DNA from: an uncultured Ruminococcus sp.
GTDB taxonomy: Bacteria > Bacillota > Clostridia > Oscillospirales > Ruminococcaceae
DNA length: 64,000 nucleotides
Direction of reading: 5' to 3'
Assembly: GCA_902787365.1 (NCBI GenBank)
Contig: CADAGC010000005.1
Coordinates: 22,188-86,187, forward strand
Below are positions 42,260-53,872 of this stretch, one piece after another; within the stretch, counting starts at the first letter, position 1, and every line of letters starts with the position of its first letter. Position numbers and translations under genes: made by a program. The notes under the pieces are model-generated. The model did not search any database. It had not been told where the DNA came from and saw only the letters and a list, made by a program, of their open reading frames with translations.

Positions 42260-43051
42260 TTATTTCCAGTTGATATCATCTAATTCCGCCAAGAATTTTG
42301 CAAAACGTACTTTTCCTTGTTTCTCTGAATCATATACTGAATAATTATACAATTTCTTTATTTTTATTTTACTCATTGATATTGTATATTTTTCAACATT
42401 TTCTTCTTTTTTTTCTACTTTTCCTTTATATTCAAGAAAATACCATTGCTTCAAATTAGTAAACAATACTTTTTTGAAAAATATACACTCTCTTATGAGT
42501 TCAGATACTTTGTTTGAAATAGTTTCTGTTTCCTCTCCTATTGTCATAATGTATTTTTTAACAGGTTTATTATCTTCATTGTTTTGTTTTTCCTTGTTTT
42601 CTTCTCCTTTTTCATTATTTACTTTTTTCTTTTTTTCTTCTATACTTTCTAATACACTTTCTTTATTTTTGCTCTTTTTTTCTTTCTTTTTTAATTCTAT
42701 TATCTTATCTTTTATTGTATCAAAATCATCACTTTTCTTGAACTGCTTTATCTCAACACACCCATAGACTAAACTACTCTGATTTTTTTCACTCTGTTTA
42801 AACTCCTTATCAAGTATCACAAAATCAGGCGCCTGACCATAAGCAATAAAGTGTTCTCTTCCCTGAAATTCTTTTGATTCTGGTGGTTTCTGTAATATAT
42901 GCACATCTCTTACCGTCATATTATCCGGCAGCGTGCTCCTGATGATCTTGTTTACAAGAAAATAAAGATCCTCTTCCTGCCCGTATTGCTTGTCTGTAAG
43001 CTCTATTTCCTCTTTGAATTCCTCAAATGTTACAGTGTCTTTCTTGCCCAT
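42260..43051 (-). CDS. AT-rich Lys/Glu-rich protein with PD-(D/E)XK nuclease-like motif
   Basis: The start at 43051 (MGKKDTVTFEEF) has AAGGA upstream; the frame extends further but lies inside the neighbouring lipoprotein gene. 263 aa. Residues 60-100 show PDFVILDKEF ... VYGCVEIKQF, the spacing of a PD-(D/E)XK nuclease core (Asp, then Glu-x-Lys). A charged Lys/Glu spacer (about 115-165) and a C-terminal part with LIRECIFFKKVLFTNLKQWY follow, similar in style to N-terminal domains of type I restriction subunits. It is markedly more AT-rich than all neighbours, which suggests transfer. No methylase or other defence gene is next to it. Function inferred only from the motif. Confidence 0.55.
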   Translation of the reverse strand: MGKKDTVTFEEFKEEIELTDKQYGQEEDLYFLVNKIIRSTLPDNMTVRDVHILQKPPESKEFQGREHFIAYGQAPDFVILDKEFKQSEKNQSSLVYGCVEIKQFKKSDDFDTIKDKIIELKKKEKKSKNKESVLESIEEKKKKVNNEKGEENKEKQNNEDNKPVKKYIMTIGEETETISNKVSELIRECIFFKKVLFTNLKQWYFLEYKGKVEKKEENVEKYTISMSKIKIKKLYNYSVYDSEKQGKVRFAKFLAELDDINWK

Positions 43052-43053
43052 TT

Positions 43054-43566
43054 TTATTGTTCCTTTATGCCAATGTTGAATATCCCGTTTTCCTTGTCCT
43101 CCTTGGAGGGGTCTATCTCTTTTGAGGTGTCTATCACCTTGATGAGCATTATGCCTTCCTTGTCGGGGTCGTCCTTGCACTTGTACCAGCCGTCAAAGCT
43201 TATCTTGTACTCCTTGCCCGACTCGGTGACAACCTTCTGCGTGTAGGCGTTGTATTGCTTGTTGTCATCATCGCCAGTCATGCTGGGCTTTGTGTCGCCT
43301 ACTGACTTTATCTTGCTGTCAATTGCCGCAAAGGCATCATCTATCTCCTTGTCAAGTTCCTTGTCATTGTCGGTGACGTATTTGCACATGAGTTTCTTTA
43401 TAGCCGCCTTGTCGCCGTCCTTAAAGGCGTCAAGTACCTCCTGCTGTTTTTCCGAAGCATAGTCCTTTGCCGTCTGCGAGCTTTCGCCCGTGTTTACCGA
43501 GCAGGCTGTGAAAATAACGGTTATCATAATAGTAATTATAGCAAGTATTTTTGTGGTCTTTTTCAT
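43054..43566 (-). CDS. Lipoprotein, DUF5104-like
   Basis: 170 aa; lipobox FTAC (ITVIFTACSVNTG). The mature part starts with a helical stretch (AKDYASEKQQEVLDAFKDGD KAAIKK, split here) and ends with a beta-rich part (KEYKISFDGWYKCKDDPDKE), the plan of DUF5104 lipoproteins of Clostridia. Function unknown. First gene of a two-gene transcript with the nuclease-like gene, 2 nt apart. Confidence 0.65.
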   Translation of the reverse strand: MKKTTKILAIITIMITVIFTACSVNTGESSQTAKDYASEKQQEVLDAFKDGDKAAIKKLMCKYVTDNDKELDKEIDDAFAAIDSKIKSVGDTKPSMTGDDDNKQYNAYTQKVVTESGKEYKISFDGWYKCKDDPDKEGIMLIKVIDTSKEIDPSKEDKENGIFNIGIKEQ

Positions 43567-43601
43567 ATTGACGCCCTCCTTTGTGTTGATGTAGTAGAAT
43601 T

Positions 43602-43630
43602 ATTATATATTATTATTTTTGCCTTGTCAA
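43602..43630 (-). promoter_or_regulatory. Promoter of the DUF5104-like lipoprotein gene
   Basis: Minus strand TTGACA, 17 nt, TATAAT, perfect hexamers. Confidence 0.85.
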
Positions 43631-43794
43631 TGATTTTGCGGTATTTGTCATTCTCTTTGTGTATAATGCCGTTTTTCGCCTGCGATTTATTGCGATTATC
43701 ACTATATATCGGAAGCGATGACGGAGGGCTTTCCAAACAGATAATTATATAAAAAATTATTTTCAAAATAGATACTATTTATAATATATAGCCC

Positions 43795-43823
43795 TTGAAA
43801 TTTTTTGACATTTGTGTTATAAT
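43795..43823 (+). promoter_or_regulatory. Promoter of dnaA
   Basis: TTGAAA (43795-43800), 17 nt, TATAAT (43818-43823). The leader contains TGTTTGTTTAAAT (43842-43854), a word related to the TTTAAACA motifs of the origin, a possible autoregulatory site. Confidence 0.75.
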
Positions 43824-43895
43824 AGATAAGTAAACTGGCTTAATGTTTGTTTAAATACAAAATTGGAAATATATGTAATATTCGGAGGTAAAAAA

Positions 43896-45248
43896 ATGGA
43901 ATCTTTCGGTGATGTTTTTGAGCTTGTTAAAAGCTTTTGCCGTAACTATCCCTCTATCAGCGATATAGGCTATAATAAATGGATAAGCATACTTGAGCCC
44001 TATAAGCTTGAAAATAATGTGGCCTATCTCTACGCCGAGAATGAGTTTGCAAGGAAGACCGTGCTCGATAACTACGGCGATATAATAAAAGAGGGCTTTT
44101 ATAATACCTTGGGCTTTAATGTTGACCTCAATATCCTTATCAAGGACGAGGAAGAAAAAGAGGGCGACGAAGCTATGAAGCGTATCTCCAATATCTATGA
44201 TGAGGGGAACGACGCCGATGCGCTGACCTTTGAGAACTTTGTCAAGGGTAAGTCAAACGAGCTTGCACTTGCTTTCTCTATAGCTGTTGCAGATAAGTAT
44301 AATAAGAATAAAAACGTTGATACCAGCTCTATCTTCAACCCCCTGTTCATCTACGGCGATTCGGGGCTTGGCAAGACCCACCTTATGAAAGCTATCGTTC
44401 ACGAGATAAAGAAGAATAACCCGAGTATGAATATCATCTACACCACGGGCGAGAACTTCACAAACGAGATAGTCAAGGCCATAGCCGAGAATACAACTAT
44501 AGAGTTCCACGAGAAATACAGAAACGCCGATATACTGCTTGTTGACGACGTTCAGTTCATAGCAGGCAAGGAGGCCACTCAGGAAGAGTTCTTCCATACA
44601 TTCAACGAGATATATAACGCAGGCAATCAGATAGTTCTCACATCTGATATAGCCCCCTCGAGAATGTCACGCCTTGAAGACCGTATACGCTCACGCTTTT
44701 TAAAGGGCGTGCCCGTAGATATCCAGTCGCCCGACTTTGAGACGAGAATGGCTATCGTCAAGAGAAAGGCCGAGCTTGTAGGATTGCAGCTTTCAGACCC
44801 GATAGCAAGGCTCATAGCCGAGAAGATAAAGACCAATATCAGACAGCTTGAGGGCACAGTCAATCTCATCAAGGCCATAGCCGCCTATACCAACGAGCAG
44901 CCCACAATGGCAATGACTCAGCGTGCTATCAGAGAGATGATGGTAGAGAACCAGCCCGCCGAGATAACTGTTGACAGGATAATCAGCGACGTTGCAGCGA
45001 TGTTCAAGGTATCCCCCGAGGAGATACGCTCAAAGAACAGGCGTGCAAACGTATCCCTTGCAAGAAAGATAACCATATACGTATTAAAGCAGGTCAAGAA
45101 CATGACCTATCAGGACATAGGCAAGGAGCTTGGCAAGAACCACTCCACCATGACCCTGCATTATCAGGACGCCGACAATATGCTCAAAGAAAACTCGGCG
45201 CTCAGAGAAAATGTCGAGGAGATAATAAACAATCTCAGGGAAAAGTGA
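43896..45248 (+). CDS. dnaA: Chromosomal replication initiator DnaA
   Basis: The start at 43896 (MESFGDVFEL) has GGAGG 7 nt upstream; 450 aa. Domain I (about 1-75), a short linker, AAA+ domain with Walker A GDSGLGKTHL and Walker B LLVDDVQF, sensor EDRIRSRF, and the C-terminal helix-turn-helix (ARKITIYVLKQVKNMTYQDI). The DNA-contact signature, usually GRDHTTVxHA, reads GKNHSTMTLHY: Asp to Asn, Thr to Ser, Val to Met. It melts the origin, binding DnaA boxes, and also regulates transcription. First gene of the origin block. Confidence 0.97.
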   Translation: MESFGDVFELVKSFCRNYPSISDIGYNKWISILEPYKLENNVAYLYAENEFARKTVLDNYGDIIKEGFYNTLGFNVDLNILIKDEEEKEGDEAMKRISNIYDEGNDADALTFENFVKGKSNELALAFSIAVADKYNKNKNVDTSSIFNPLFIYGDSGLGKTHLMKAIVHEIKKNNPSMNIIYTTGENFTNEIVKAIAENTTIEFHEKYRNADILLVDDVQFIAGKEATQEEFFHTFNEIYNAGNQIVLTSDIAPSRMSRLEDRIRSRFLKGVPVDIQSPDFETRMAIVKRKAELVGLQLSDPIARLIAEKIKTNIRQLEGTVNLIKAIAAYTNEQPTMAMTQRAIREMMVENQPAEITVDRIISDVAAMFKVSPEEIRSKNRRANVSLARKITIYVLKQVKNMTYQDIGKELGKNHSTMTLHYQDADNMLKENSALRENVEEIINNLREK

Positions 45249-45747
45249 TTTTTCTCACAAGTCTTATTTTTGATACTTTAAACAAATGTTTAAACACTCT
45301 AAACAAAAATATTCCCTTGTTTTACAGGAGCAGCAGCTCATCTTAAACGTTTAAGGTTGAAATAATGTTTATAACACCCCACTTTTCAACAAGAAATCTG
45401 ACATTCAACAAACATTTTTCAAACCTTTCAACCCCAAAAAATCAATCAACATTTTATCAAATTCCCTTCAACCATCCCTCCCCGCTCACAAAGCTTTATC
45501 CCAAGGCGGCTCACGTCACTTTTCAACATTTAAACACCCTCTAATACTAATACTAAAAAAAATAGATATAGATATGATTGATTTTTTCTTTTTTCTCATT
45601 GAAAGTGGGTGAGTTTTAAACGTTTAAGTTTTGAATCCAAGCTAAGGACATTCGGCCTTGCGCTGCAAGTCATGATTTGAAAAACGCTTGACCCGAAAAC
45701 CTTCTTACGTCTAATTTCTTATTTCTAATACGGAAAGGATAATCCAT
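45249..45747. other. oriC: Replication origin region (oriC), dnaA-dnaN gap
   Basis: 499 bp without a gene. Content in order: TTTAAACA-AA-TGTTTAAA (45277-45294); TTAAACGTTTAA (45343-45354); TTTTCAACA (45383-45391), CATTCAACA (45402-45410) and further TTCAAC/ATCAACA words to 45475; TTATCCCAA (45497-45505); TTTTCAACA (45520-45528) then TTTAAACACCCT; a DnaA-trio (CTAATACTAATACTA, 45541-45555, reading TAG/TAT triplets on the other strand); an AT-rich unwinding stretch (45556-45600); a second TTAAACGTTTAA (45616-45627). No canonical TTATCCACA seen. The order boxes, trio, AT-rich, dnaN matches that of Bacillus subtilis. Confidence 0.88.
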
Positions 45748-46854
45748 ATGAAATTCTTATGCAAAAAGAAAACTCTCTATGATGCGATCAACAATGTTGC
45801 AAAGGGTGTTGCTGAACGCTCTACCAACCCCTTACTCGAGGGCATGAAGTTCCATCTCGACGGCGATCTTCTCGAACTCACAGGGTATGATCTCGAAATA
45901 GGCATACGCACATCTGTCCTTGTAAGCTCTGATGATGAATGCACTTTTATCCTTAAGCCCCGCCTTTTATCCGATATCATCAAGAGTATGCCCGAAGACG
46001 ACATTTTATTTGAGATAACCGAGAATTTTCACATAACCATTTCAAGCGGTAGCGCATTCTATAACATATCGGCAGTTGACGGTGAGGAATATCCCGAGCT
46101 TCCCGAAAAGGAAACAAAAGAGGTAATGACTATCTCTCAGCCTGTGCTCAAGAATATGATAAACGAGACTATATTCGCAGTTGCCGTGTCAGAAGCAAAG
46201 CCTATCCTTAAGGGCGAGCTTTTTGAGATACAGAAGAGCACCCTCACAATGGTCGCTATCGACGGCTACCGCCTTGCAGTTAGGCGTGAGGCTATAAAGT
46301 TTGACGATGTTGCTCGTTTCGTTGTTCCCTCAAAGAGCCTGTCAGAAGTCTCAAAGCTCCTTTCCGATAATGAGAATGATTTCTGTCAGATGTATCTTTC
46401 AGAAAAGCATATAATCTTTGAAATGGATAACTACCTTGTTTATTCAAGGCTTTTGGAGGGTGAGTTCCACCCCTACGAGAGCGCAATTCCCAAGAACTTC
46501 ACAACAGAGGTCGAGGTCAACAGAAAAGATCTTATCACCTGCCTTGAACGTGCGCTGCTCGTTATTTCCGATAAAGTTCCCACACCTATCCGCTGCCATT
46601 TCGAGAACGGCGAGATAAAGTTCTCCTGCGCAGGCGATATGGGTAAATTCAATGATGAGATGAAAGCCGACATCACAGGTCCTGTTATGGAGATAGGCTT
46701 CAAGTGCAAATATCTCATCGACCCCCTTAAAGTAATAGACGATGAAAAGGTAAAGCTGCAAATGGGCGGCAGCCTTCTCCCGATGAAGATAGTGCCTATA
46801 AACGGCGAGCATTATACATACTTGGTTCTCCCCGTAAGGCTCAAACAAAACTAA
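45748..46854 (+). CDS. dnaN: DNA polymerase III beta subunit (sliding clamp)
   Basis: 368 aa, ATG with AAAGGA 8 nt upstream. Three-domain clamp: MKFLCKKKTLYDAINNVAKG, KPILKGELFEIQKSTLTMVA IDGYRLA (split), and the C-terminal MKIVPINGEHYTYLVLPVRL. Forms the ring that tethers DNA polymerase III to DNA. Position after oriC is conserved. Six nt separate it from the S4 gene. Confidence 0.97.
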   Translation: MKFLCKKKTLYDAINNVAKGVAERSTNPLLEGMKFHLDGDLLELTGYDLEIGIRTSVLVSSDDECTFILKPRLLSDIIKSMPEDDILFEITENFHITISSGSAFYNISAVDGEEYPELPEKETKEVMTISQPVLKNMINETIFAVAVSEAKPILKGELFEIQKSTLTMVAIDGYRLAVRREAIKFDDVARFVVPSKSLSEVSKLLSDNENDFCQMYLSEKHIIFEMDNYLVYSRLLEGEFHPYESAIPKNFTTEVEVNRKDLITCLERALLVISDKVPTPIRCHFENGEIKFSCAGDMGKFNDEMKADITGPVMEIGFKCKYLIDPLKVIDDEKVKLQMGGSLLPMKIVPINGEHYTYLVLPVRLKQN

Positions 46855-46860
46855 AAAGCT

Positions 46861-47082
46861 ATGAAAACACTAAAAGTAAAGATAACTACAGATTATATAA
46901 AGCTTGACTCCCTCCTTAAATTCGCAGGCCTTGTTGAAACAGGCGCTGACGGAAAGCTCATAGTTCAAGAGGGCAGGATCAAGGTAAACGGTGAGGTCTG
47001 CACTATGCGTGGCAAGAAGATAACCCCTGCCGATAAGGTGCAGATCGATGAGATAGACACCGAGATAATAGTTGCAAGATGA
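46861..47082 (+). CDS. yaaA: S4-domain RNA-binding protein YaaA
   Basis: 73 aa, essentially one S4 domain ([20 protein letters not shown], then [20 protein letters not shown]). Conserved between dnaN and recF in Firmicutes; B. subtilis YaaA is linked to 50S ribosome assembly. Its stop overlaps the recF start by 4 bp. Confidence 0.92.
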   Translation: MKTLKVKITTDYIKLDSLLKFAGLVETGADGKLIVQEGRIKVNGEVCTMRGKKITPADKVQIDEIDTEIIVAR

Positions 47083-48221
47083 GAATTACATCACTTAAAT
47101 GCTCGGGCTTTAAAAACCTTAAGAGTATTGACATCACCCCTCACGGGCGGCTCAATATCTTCATGGGCGAGAATGCGCAGGGTAAGACCAATCTCATTGA
47201 AGCGATTTGGCTCTGCACAGGCGTCAAAAGCTTTCGCTCCACTAAGGATAAGGATATGATAGCCCTTGACGGCGAGCGTGCAGATATCAATTTAAGCTTT
47301 GAGAATGATTTTCGTGAGCAGATGATAGAGTATTCTGTGCTAAGGCAGGATATTAAGAATAAGCGTATCGCCCTGAACGGCGTTAAGCTTCCCTACCCGT
47401 CAAAGCTTTTCGGCAGGCTTCGCTGCGTGGTCTTCACCCCCGAGGATCTGTCACTCTCAAAAGGTTCGCCCGATAACAGGCGGCAGTTTTGTGACCTGTG
47501 CGTTTCTCAGATAAAGAGCACCTACGCTTCGGTCGTCAACCGCTACAACAGCATCTTGGAGCAGCGAAACACCCTGCTTAAGAATATAGCTTTCGGCAGG
47601 TCTGATAAGGAAGATTTAGAGGTCTGGGATATACAGCTTGCAAAGCTTGGCGCATATATCTCAATGATGCGCTATAGCTATACCAAAAAGCTTGAAGCCT
47701 ACGCCGCCCGCCTTTTTGAAGATATCTCAAAGGGCAGGGAGCAGCTTTCTCTTTCCTACCAGTCAACCGTGTTCGATAGCTTGGAGGGCAGAACTGATTA
47801 TCTTAGTGATCTTATGCCCGAATATCTTAGTAAGCTTGAAGCTTCACGAAATGACGATATAAAGCTCGGTTTCACCACTAAGGGTATTCACCGTGATGAC
47901 CTTGTCGGGCATATAAACGGCGTGTCGATAAGAGAGTTTGCGTCACAAGGGCAGCATCGCTCGGTGGCTTTGGTGCTTAAGCTGTCGCAGGCATATATTC
48001 TCACCGAGGAAACAGACGACCCGCCCGTGATACTCCTTGATGATGTTATGAGCGAGCTTGACCGCTCACGGCAGGAGTTTGTTATAAACAAGATAAAGGA
48101 TATGCAGGTATTTATCACCTGCTGCGATATGAATGAGCTTATAGGCTCGTCAGACGGTGAGCTTTATATCATAGAAAACGGAAGGGTGAACAGAAAAGAT
48201 GCTTCTCCACCTCGGAAATGA
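47079..48221 (+). CDS. recF: DNA replication and repair protein RecF
   Basis: 380 aa, SMC-like ATPase. Walker [18 protein letters not shown], signature [17 protein letters not shown], Walker [18 protein letters not shown]. With RecO and RecR it loads RecA at gaps. The start overlaps yaaA and its end overlaps the remB start by 23 bp in another frame. Confidence 0.95.
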   Translation: MRITSLKCSGFKNLKSIDITPHGRLNIFMGENAQGKTNLIEAIWLCTGVKSFRSTKDKDMIALDGERADINLSFENDFREQMIEYSVLRQDIKNKRIALNGVKLPYPSKLFGRLRCVVFTPEDLSLSKGSPDNRRQFCDLCVSQIKSTYASVVNRYNSILEQRNTLLKNIAFGRSDKEDLEVWDIQLAKLGAYISMMRYSYTKKLEAYAARLFEDISKGREQLSLSYQSTVFDSLEGRTDYLSDLMPEYLSKLEASRNDDIKLGFTTKGIHRDDLVGHINGVSIREFASQGQHRSVALVLKLSQAYILTEETDDPPVILLDDVMSELDRSRQEFVINKIKDMQVFITCCDMNELIGSSDGELYIIENGRVNRKDASPPRK

Positions 48222-48459
48222 GATAAGCGTGTCATCAAAAGAGATAGTGGGCATCTTCGATATAGAAGGCTCGTCCGTTTCAAAGATAACGAGAGATTTT
48301 CTCAATAACGCCGAAAAGCGTGGCAAGAAGATAGTCTACTGCACCTATGAACTGCCAAAAAGCTTTGTAGTCACCCTTGATGATGAGCTTACAGAGCGTA
48401 TATATATAAGTCAGATATCCTGCGCTACACTTTTGAAGCGCTTTAATAAAGGCTATTAG
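48199..48459 (+). CDS. remB: Extracellular matrix regulator RemB-like (YaaB, DUF370)
   Basis: 86 aa. [20 protein letters not shown] and the C-terminal YISQISCATLLKRF match the RemB/YaaB family, present downstream of recF in many Firmicutes. B. subtilis RemA/RemB proteins are DNA-binding regulators of matrix genes; here only the family is sure. Overlaps the end of recF. Confidence 0.88.
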   Translation: MLLHLGNEISVSSKEIVGIFDIEGSSVSKITRDFLNNAEKRGKKIVYCTYELPKSFVVTLDDELTERIYISQISCATLLKRFNKGY

Positions 48460-48489
48460 ATAATATAGTAGACCTCAATAGTGCGGTAA

Positions 48490-50502
<2,013 letters not shown>

Positions 50503-50507
50503 AACAT

Positions 50508-50590
50508 AAGAAGGTTTTTTGTCAAACTTTTTTCCTCAAAAAAAGTTTGCGGGGGACGGGGGGCTGGCCCCCAGCAAGGCCACCTCGCAC
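50508..50590. repeat. Modular hairpin repeat, copy 3 (diverged)
   Basis: AAGAAGGTTTT, TTTTTTCCTCAAAAAA, GTTTGCGGGG and a GGGGGCT/GGCCCCC hairpin in the same order as in 56345-56485 and the inverted 10487-10600 copy. It lies between gyrB and the YcxB-like gene. Confidence 0.6.
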
Positions 50591-50611
50591 AAGCCCATAT
50601 AAGCAAAGGAA

Positions 50612-51277
50612 GTGAACAACACTTTGTCAGAAATAGAAGAAATAGAAAAAGAAACCGAGATAACAGAAACCGAAATAACAACACAACCCGATGCTAAGAC
50701 GGAAGAAGCCCTCAAAGATATGCTCCTCTCATTCGAGTATAACGTTACAAACCCCGAGGAGGAGCAGGCATTCACGGCTTTCCAGAAAAAATATGTCTAT
50801 AAGGGAAACTATATAAAATCTGCCCTTTTCGGCCTGGCGGCAGTTCTTTTCCTTGTGTCTTTCATAAGAAGCCCCAAGGAATACTTAAACCCCGTGCTGA
50901 TGTTTATATGTCTGGCGTTTGTGTTCGTTATATGGTTTAATACCTTTAAGATAAGAAAATCACTTTTGCAGGCGCTTAAGATGCTTGAAAACGATAAGTA
51001 TATCTTCACCCTCTATGAAGACCGCTTTTCTATCGAGACCATAATAGATGAGAGCGAGTTCGATGAAGATGAAGAGATACCCGTTGTTCAGCCCCGTATA
51101 GTTAAGTTTTCTGATACCGAGATACACGTTATCGAAAATCTTGATATGTATATCCTTATTTTGAAAAAGGATACCATATACGTCCTGCCGAAGCGATGCT
51201 TTGATGAAAATATCTCAAAAGAGCTTTCCGATAAATTCAAGGAAAAGCTCGGCGATGAATATGAAATACAGCTTTAA
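50612..51277 (+). CDS. YcxB-like membrane protein between gyrB and gyrA
   Basis: 221 aa if the GTG at 50612 is used; a TTG at 50624 (LSEIEEIEK) has better spacing from AAAGGA and would give 217 aa. A Glu/Thr-rich N-terminus, then two membrane segments (IKSALFGLAAVLFLVSFI and NPVLMFICLAFVFVIWFN), then a cytoplasmic domain ending LDMYILILKKDTIYVLPKRC, typical of the YcxB-like C-terminal domain. Function unknown. It interrupts the gyrBA pair, 26 nt before gyrA. Confidence 0.72.
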   Translation: MNNTLSEIEEIEKETEITETEITTQPDAKTEEALKDMLLSFEYNVTNPEEEQAFTAFQKKYVYKGNYIKSALFGLAAVLFLVSFIRSPKEYLNPVLMFICLAFVFVIWFNTFKIRKSLLQALKMLENDKYIFTLYEDRFSIETIIDESEFDEDEEIPVVQPRIVKFSDTEIHVIENLDMYILILKKDTIYVLPKRCFDENISKELSDKFKEKLGDEYEIQL

Positions 51278-51303
51278 ATGCTATAAAAGGAGTGAGAAAA
51301 TAA

Positions 51304-53829
51304 GTGTTTGATGAAAACTCAACTGTTATTGATACCGATATAGAAGGCCTGATGCGTACAAGCTTTTTGCAGTATTCAATGGCAGTTATAGTGTCCAGAG
51401 CACTCCCCGATGTAAGAGACGGCCTTAAGCCCGTTCACAGAAGAATACTCTATACACTTTATGAAAACGGTATAACCCCCGATAAGCCCTACAGAAAGTG
51501 CGCCGATACCGTCGGCTCTGTGCTGGGTAGATATCACCCCCACGGTGACGCTTCCGTTTATGATGCGCTGGTAAGACTTGCGCAGAAGTTCTCAATGCGC
51601 TACCCTATGGTAGACGGCCACGGTAACTTCGGTTCTATCGACGGCGACCCGCCTGCTGCTTACCGTTATACCGAGGCGAGAATGGCTAAGATGTCGGTCA
51701 ATATGCTTACCGATATCAATAAGGAAACAGTAGATTTCCAGCCTAACTATGACGATAGATTAAAAGAACCTACCGTCCTCCCCTCTCGCTTCCCGAATCT
51801 GCTTTGTAACGGCTCAACGGGTATTGCAGTTGGTATGGCTACCAATATCCCGCCTCATAACCTTAACGAGGTCATTGATGCACTTAAGCTTTTGGTAGAA
51901 AACCCCGATGCGACACTTGATGACCTTATGACCTGTATCAAAGGCCCCGATTTCCCTACTGGCGGTATAATCATGGGCAGAGCAGGCATAAGAGCCGCTT
52001 ATGGCACAGGCAGAGGTAAGATAACCCTCCGCTCGGTCACCAATATTGAGGAGATAAAGGGCAGAGAGTGTATCGTTGTCACCGAGATACCTTATATGGT
52101 AAATAAAGCCCGCCTTGTTGAAACTATCGCAGGCCTTGTTAAGGATAAGCGTATCGAGGGCATTCACGACCTTCGTGATGAATCCGATAAGGAAGTCGGC
52201 ATTCGTATAGTAATAGAGCTTAAAAAAGACGCTATCGCTCAGGTAGTTCTCAATAAGCTTTTCAGCTTCACACAATTGCAGGATACTGTGGGCGTTATAA
52301 TGCTCGCTCTTGTAAACGGCGTGCCGAAGGTGCTCACACTTAAGCAGTGCTTAGAGCAGTATCTTGACTTCCAGGTCGAAGTAATAAGAAGACGTACCGA
52401 GTTTGACCTTAAAAAGGCCAAAGAGCGTGAGCATATCGTCGAGGGTCTTGTTATAGCTCTTGATAATATCGACAGAGTAGTTGAGATACTCAAATCATCA
52501 AAGAGTATCCCCGAAGGTAAACAGCGCCTTTGCAGCGAGTTTAACCTCTCCGATATCCAGGCCGAGCATATCGTTCAGATGACCCTCGGTAAACTTACTG
52601 GTATGGAGCGCCAGAAGCTTATCGACGAGTTGGCAGAGCTTAAAGCCCGTATTGAAGATCTGGAAGATATCCTTGCAAAGCATGAGAGAGTTCTCCAGAT
52701 AATCCTTGATGAACTTCAGGTGATAAGAGATAAGTTCGGTGACGGCAGAAGAACTGCAATAGAGAACGTCAGCGGCGAGGTCGATATCGAAGACCTTATT
52801 CCCGTTGAGGAAAGCGTTGTTACATATACCAATAACGGCTATATCAAGCGTACAGCTATAAGCGCATATAAGGCGCAGAAGCGTGGCGGTAAGGGCGTTC
52901 AGGGTATGAAACAGCGTGAGGAGGACTTCGTTGAGGAGATGTTTGTATGCTCTACCCACGATAATATCCTCTTTATCACCAATAAAGGCCTTATGTATCG
53001 CCTTAAGTGCTATGAACTGCCCGAAGGCTCAAAGAGTGCAAAGGGTAATAATATAGTCAATATCCTCCCTCTCTCCGAGGGTGAAAAGGTCGCTCAGATG
53101 ATAAAGACTGAGGACTTTGCCGAGGGCAAGTACCTTGTAATGGTAACAAAGAACGGCAAGATCAAGCGAACAGCACTCTCACTCTATAAGAATGTTCGTA
53201 AGAACGGCCTTATAGCTATCGGCCTTGATGAAGATGATGAGATAATGGGCGCTCGCCTTACCTATGGCGATAACCAGCTTATCATCGCTACACGTAACGG
53301 TATGGCTATACGTATCGAAGAGACCTGTATCAGACAGATGTCAAGACAGGCTCACGGCGTAAAGGCTATAAAGCTCCGCTCGGGCGACCACGTTGTGTCT
53401 ATGGCAAGAGTAAGAGAGGGTGCGGCTGTGCTCACAGTAACCGAAAAGGGCTTGGGCAGACGCTGTGCGCTTGAAAGCTATAGGATACAAAACCGTGGCG
53501 GCTTCGGTATGCTCAACTATAAGACCTCCGACACTAAGGGCTATGTCTGCGGCATAAAGGTCGTTGACGATACCGACGATATAATCATGATATCCTCTGA
53601 CGGTATCATAATCAGACTTCGTGCTTGTGATATTCGTATCATGGGCAGGTATGCAACGGGCGTGCGCCTTATGCGTGTGGGCGAGAGTGAAAAGGTTGTT
53701 GCTTTCACTCGTACCGAGCATGAGGAAGATGCCGAGATAACCGCCGTTGAAGATAACGGCGAGGAGGACGTGGCAGACCCCGAGAATGAAGACCTGGGCG
53801 AAGCTGAACTCGACGACGAGACGGAATAA
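51304..53829 (+). CDS. gyrA: DNA gyrase subunit A
   Basis: 841 aa from GTG with GGAG upstream. N-terminal breakage-reunion domain with catalytic Tyr in [11 protein letters not shown]-terminal beta-pinwheel with the GyrA box as QKRGGKG (in [15 protein letters not shown]) near residue 525, and an acidic tail. The quinolone-resistance region reads [10 protein letters not shown]: Ala at position 83 (Ser in E. coli), Asp at 87 intact. Confidence 0.96.
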   Translation: MFDENSTVIDTDIEGLMRTSFLQYSMAVIVSRALPDVRDGLKPVHRRILYTLYENGITPDKPYRKCADTVGSVLGRYHPHGDASVYDALVRLAQKFSMRYPMVDGHGNFGSIDGDPPAAYRYTEARMAKMSVNMLTDINKETVDFQPNYDDRLKEPTVLPSRFPNLLCNGSTGIAVGMATNIPPHNLNEVIDALKLLVENPDATLDDLMTCIKGPDFPTGGIIMGRAGIRAAYGTGRGKITLRSVTNIEEIKGRECIVVTEIPYMVNKARLVETIAGLVKDKRIEGIHDLRDESDKEVGIRIVIELKKDAIAQVVLNKLFSFTQLQDTVGVIMLALVNGVPKVLTLKQCLEQYLDFQVEVIRRRTEFDLKKAKEREHIVEGLVIALDNIDRVVEILKSSKSIPEGKQRLCSEFNLSDIQAEHIVQMTLGKLTGMERQKLIDELAELKARIEDLEDILAKHERVLQIILDELQVIRDKFGDGRRTAIENVSGEVDIEDLIPVEESVVTYTNNGYIKRTAISAYKAQKRGGKGVQGMKQREEDFVEEMFVCSTHDNILFITNKGLMYRLKCYELPEGSKSAKGNNIVNILPLSEGEKVAQMIKTEDFAEGKYLVMVTKNGKIKRTALSLYKNVRKNGLIAIGLDEDDEIMGARLTYGDNQLIIATRNGMAIRIEETCIRQMSRQAHGVKAIKLRSGDHVVSMARVREGAAVLTVTEKGLGRRCALESYRIQNRGGFGMLNYKTSDTKGYVCGIKVVDDTDDIIMISSDGIIIRLRACDIRIMGRYATGVRLMRVGESEKVVAFTRTEHEEDAEITAVEDNGEEDVADPENEDLGEAELDDETE

Positions 53830-53840
53830 AATTTTGAAGC

Positions 53841-53872
53841 TTATCCCCCGATAACGTTTTGTCGGGGGATAA
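53841..53872 (+). terminator. Hairpin after gyrA
   Basis: TTATCCCCCGA/TCGGGGGATAA, 11 bp, loop TAACGTTTTG; no long T tract. Confidence 0.6.

Noticed and set aside
42135-42260. T-box or other riboswitch before glyQS (and before metG)
   Set aside because: The leaders are only about 35-40 nt after consensus promoters, too short for a T-box.
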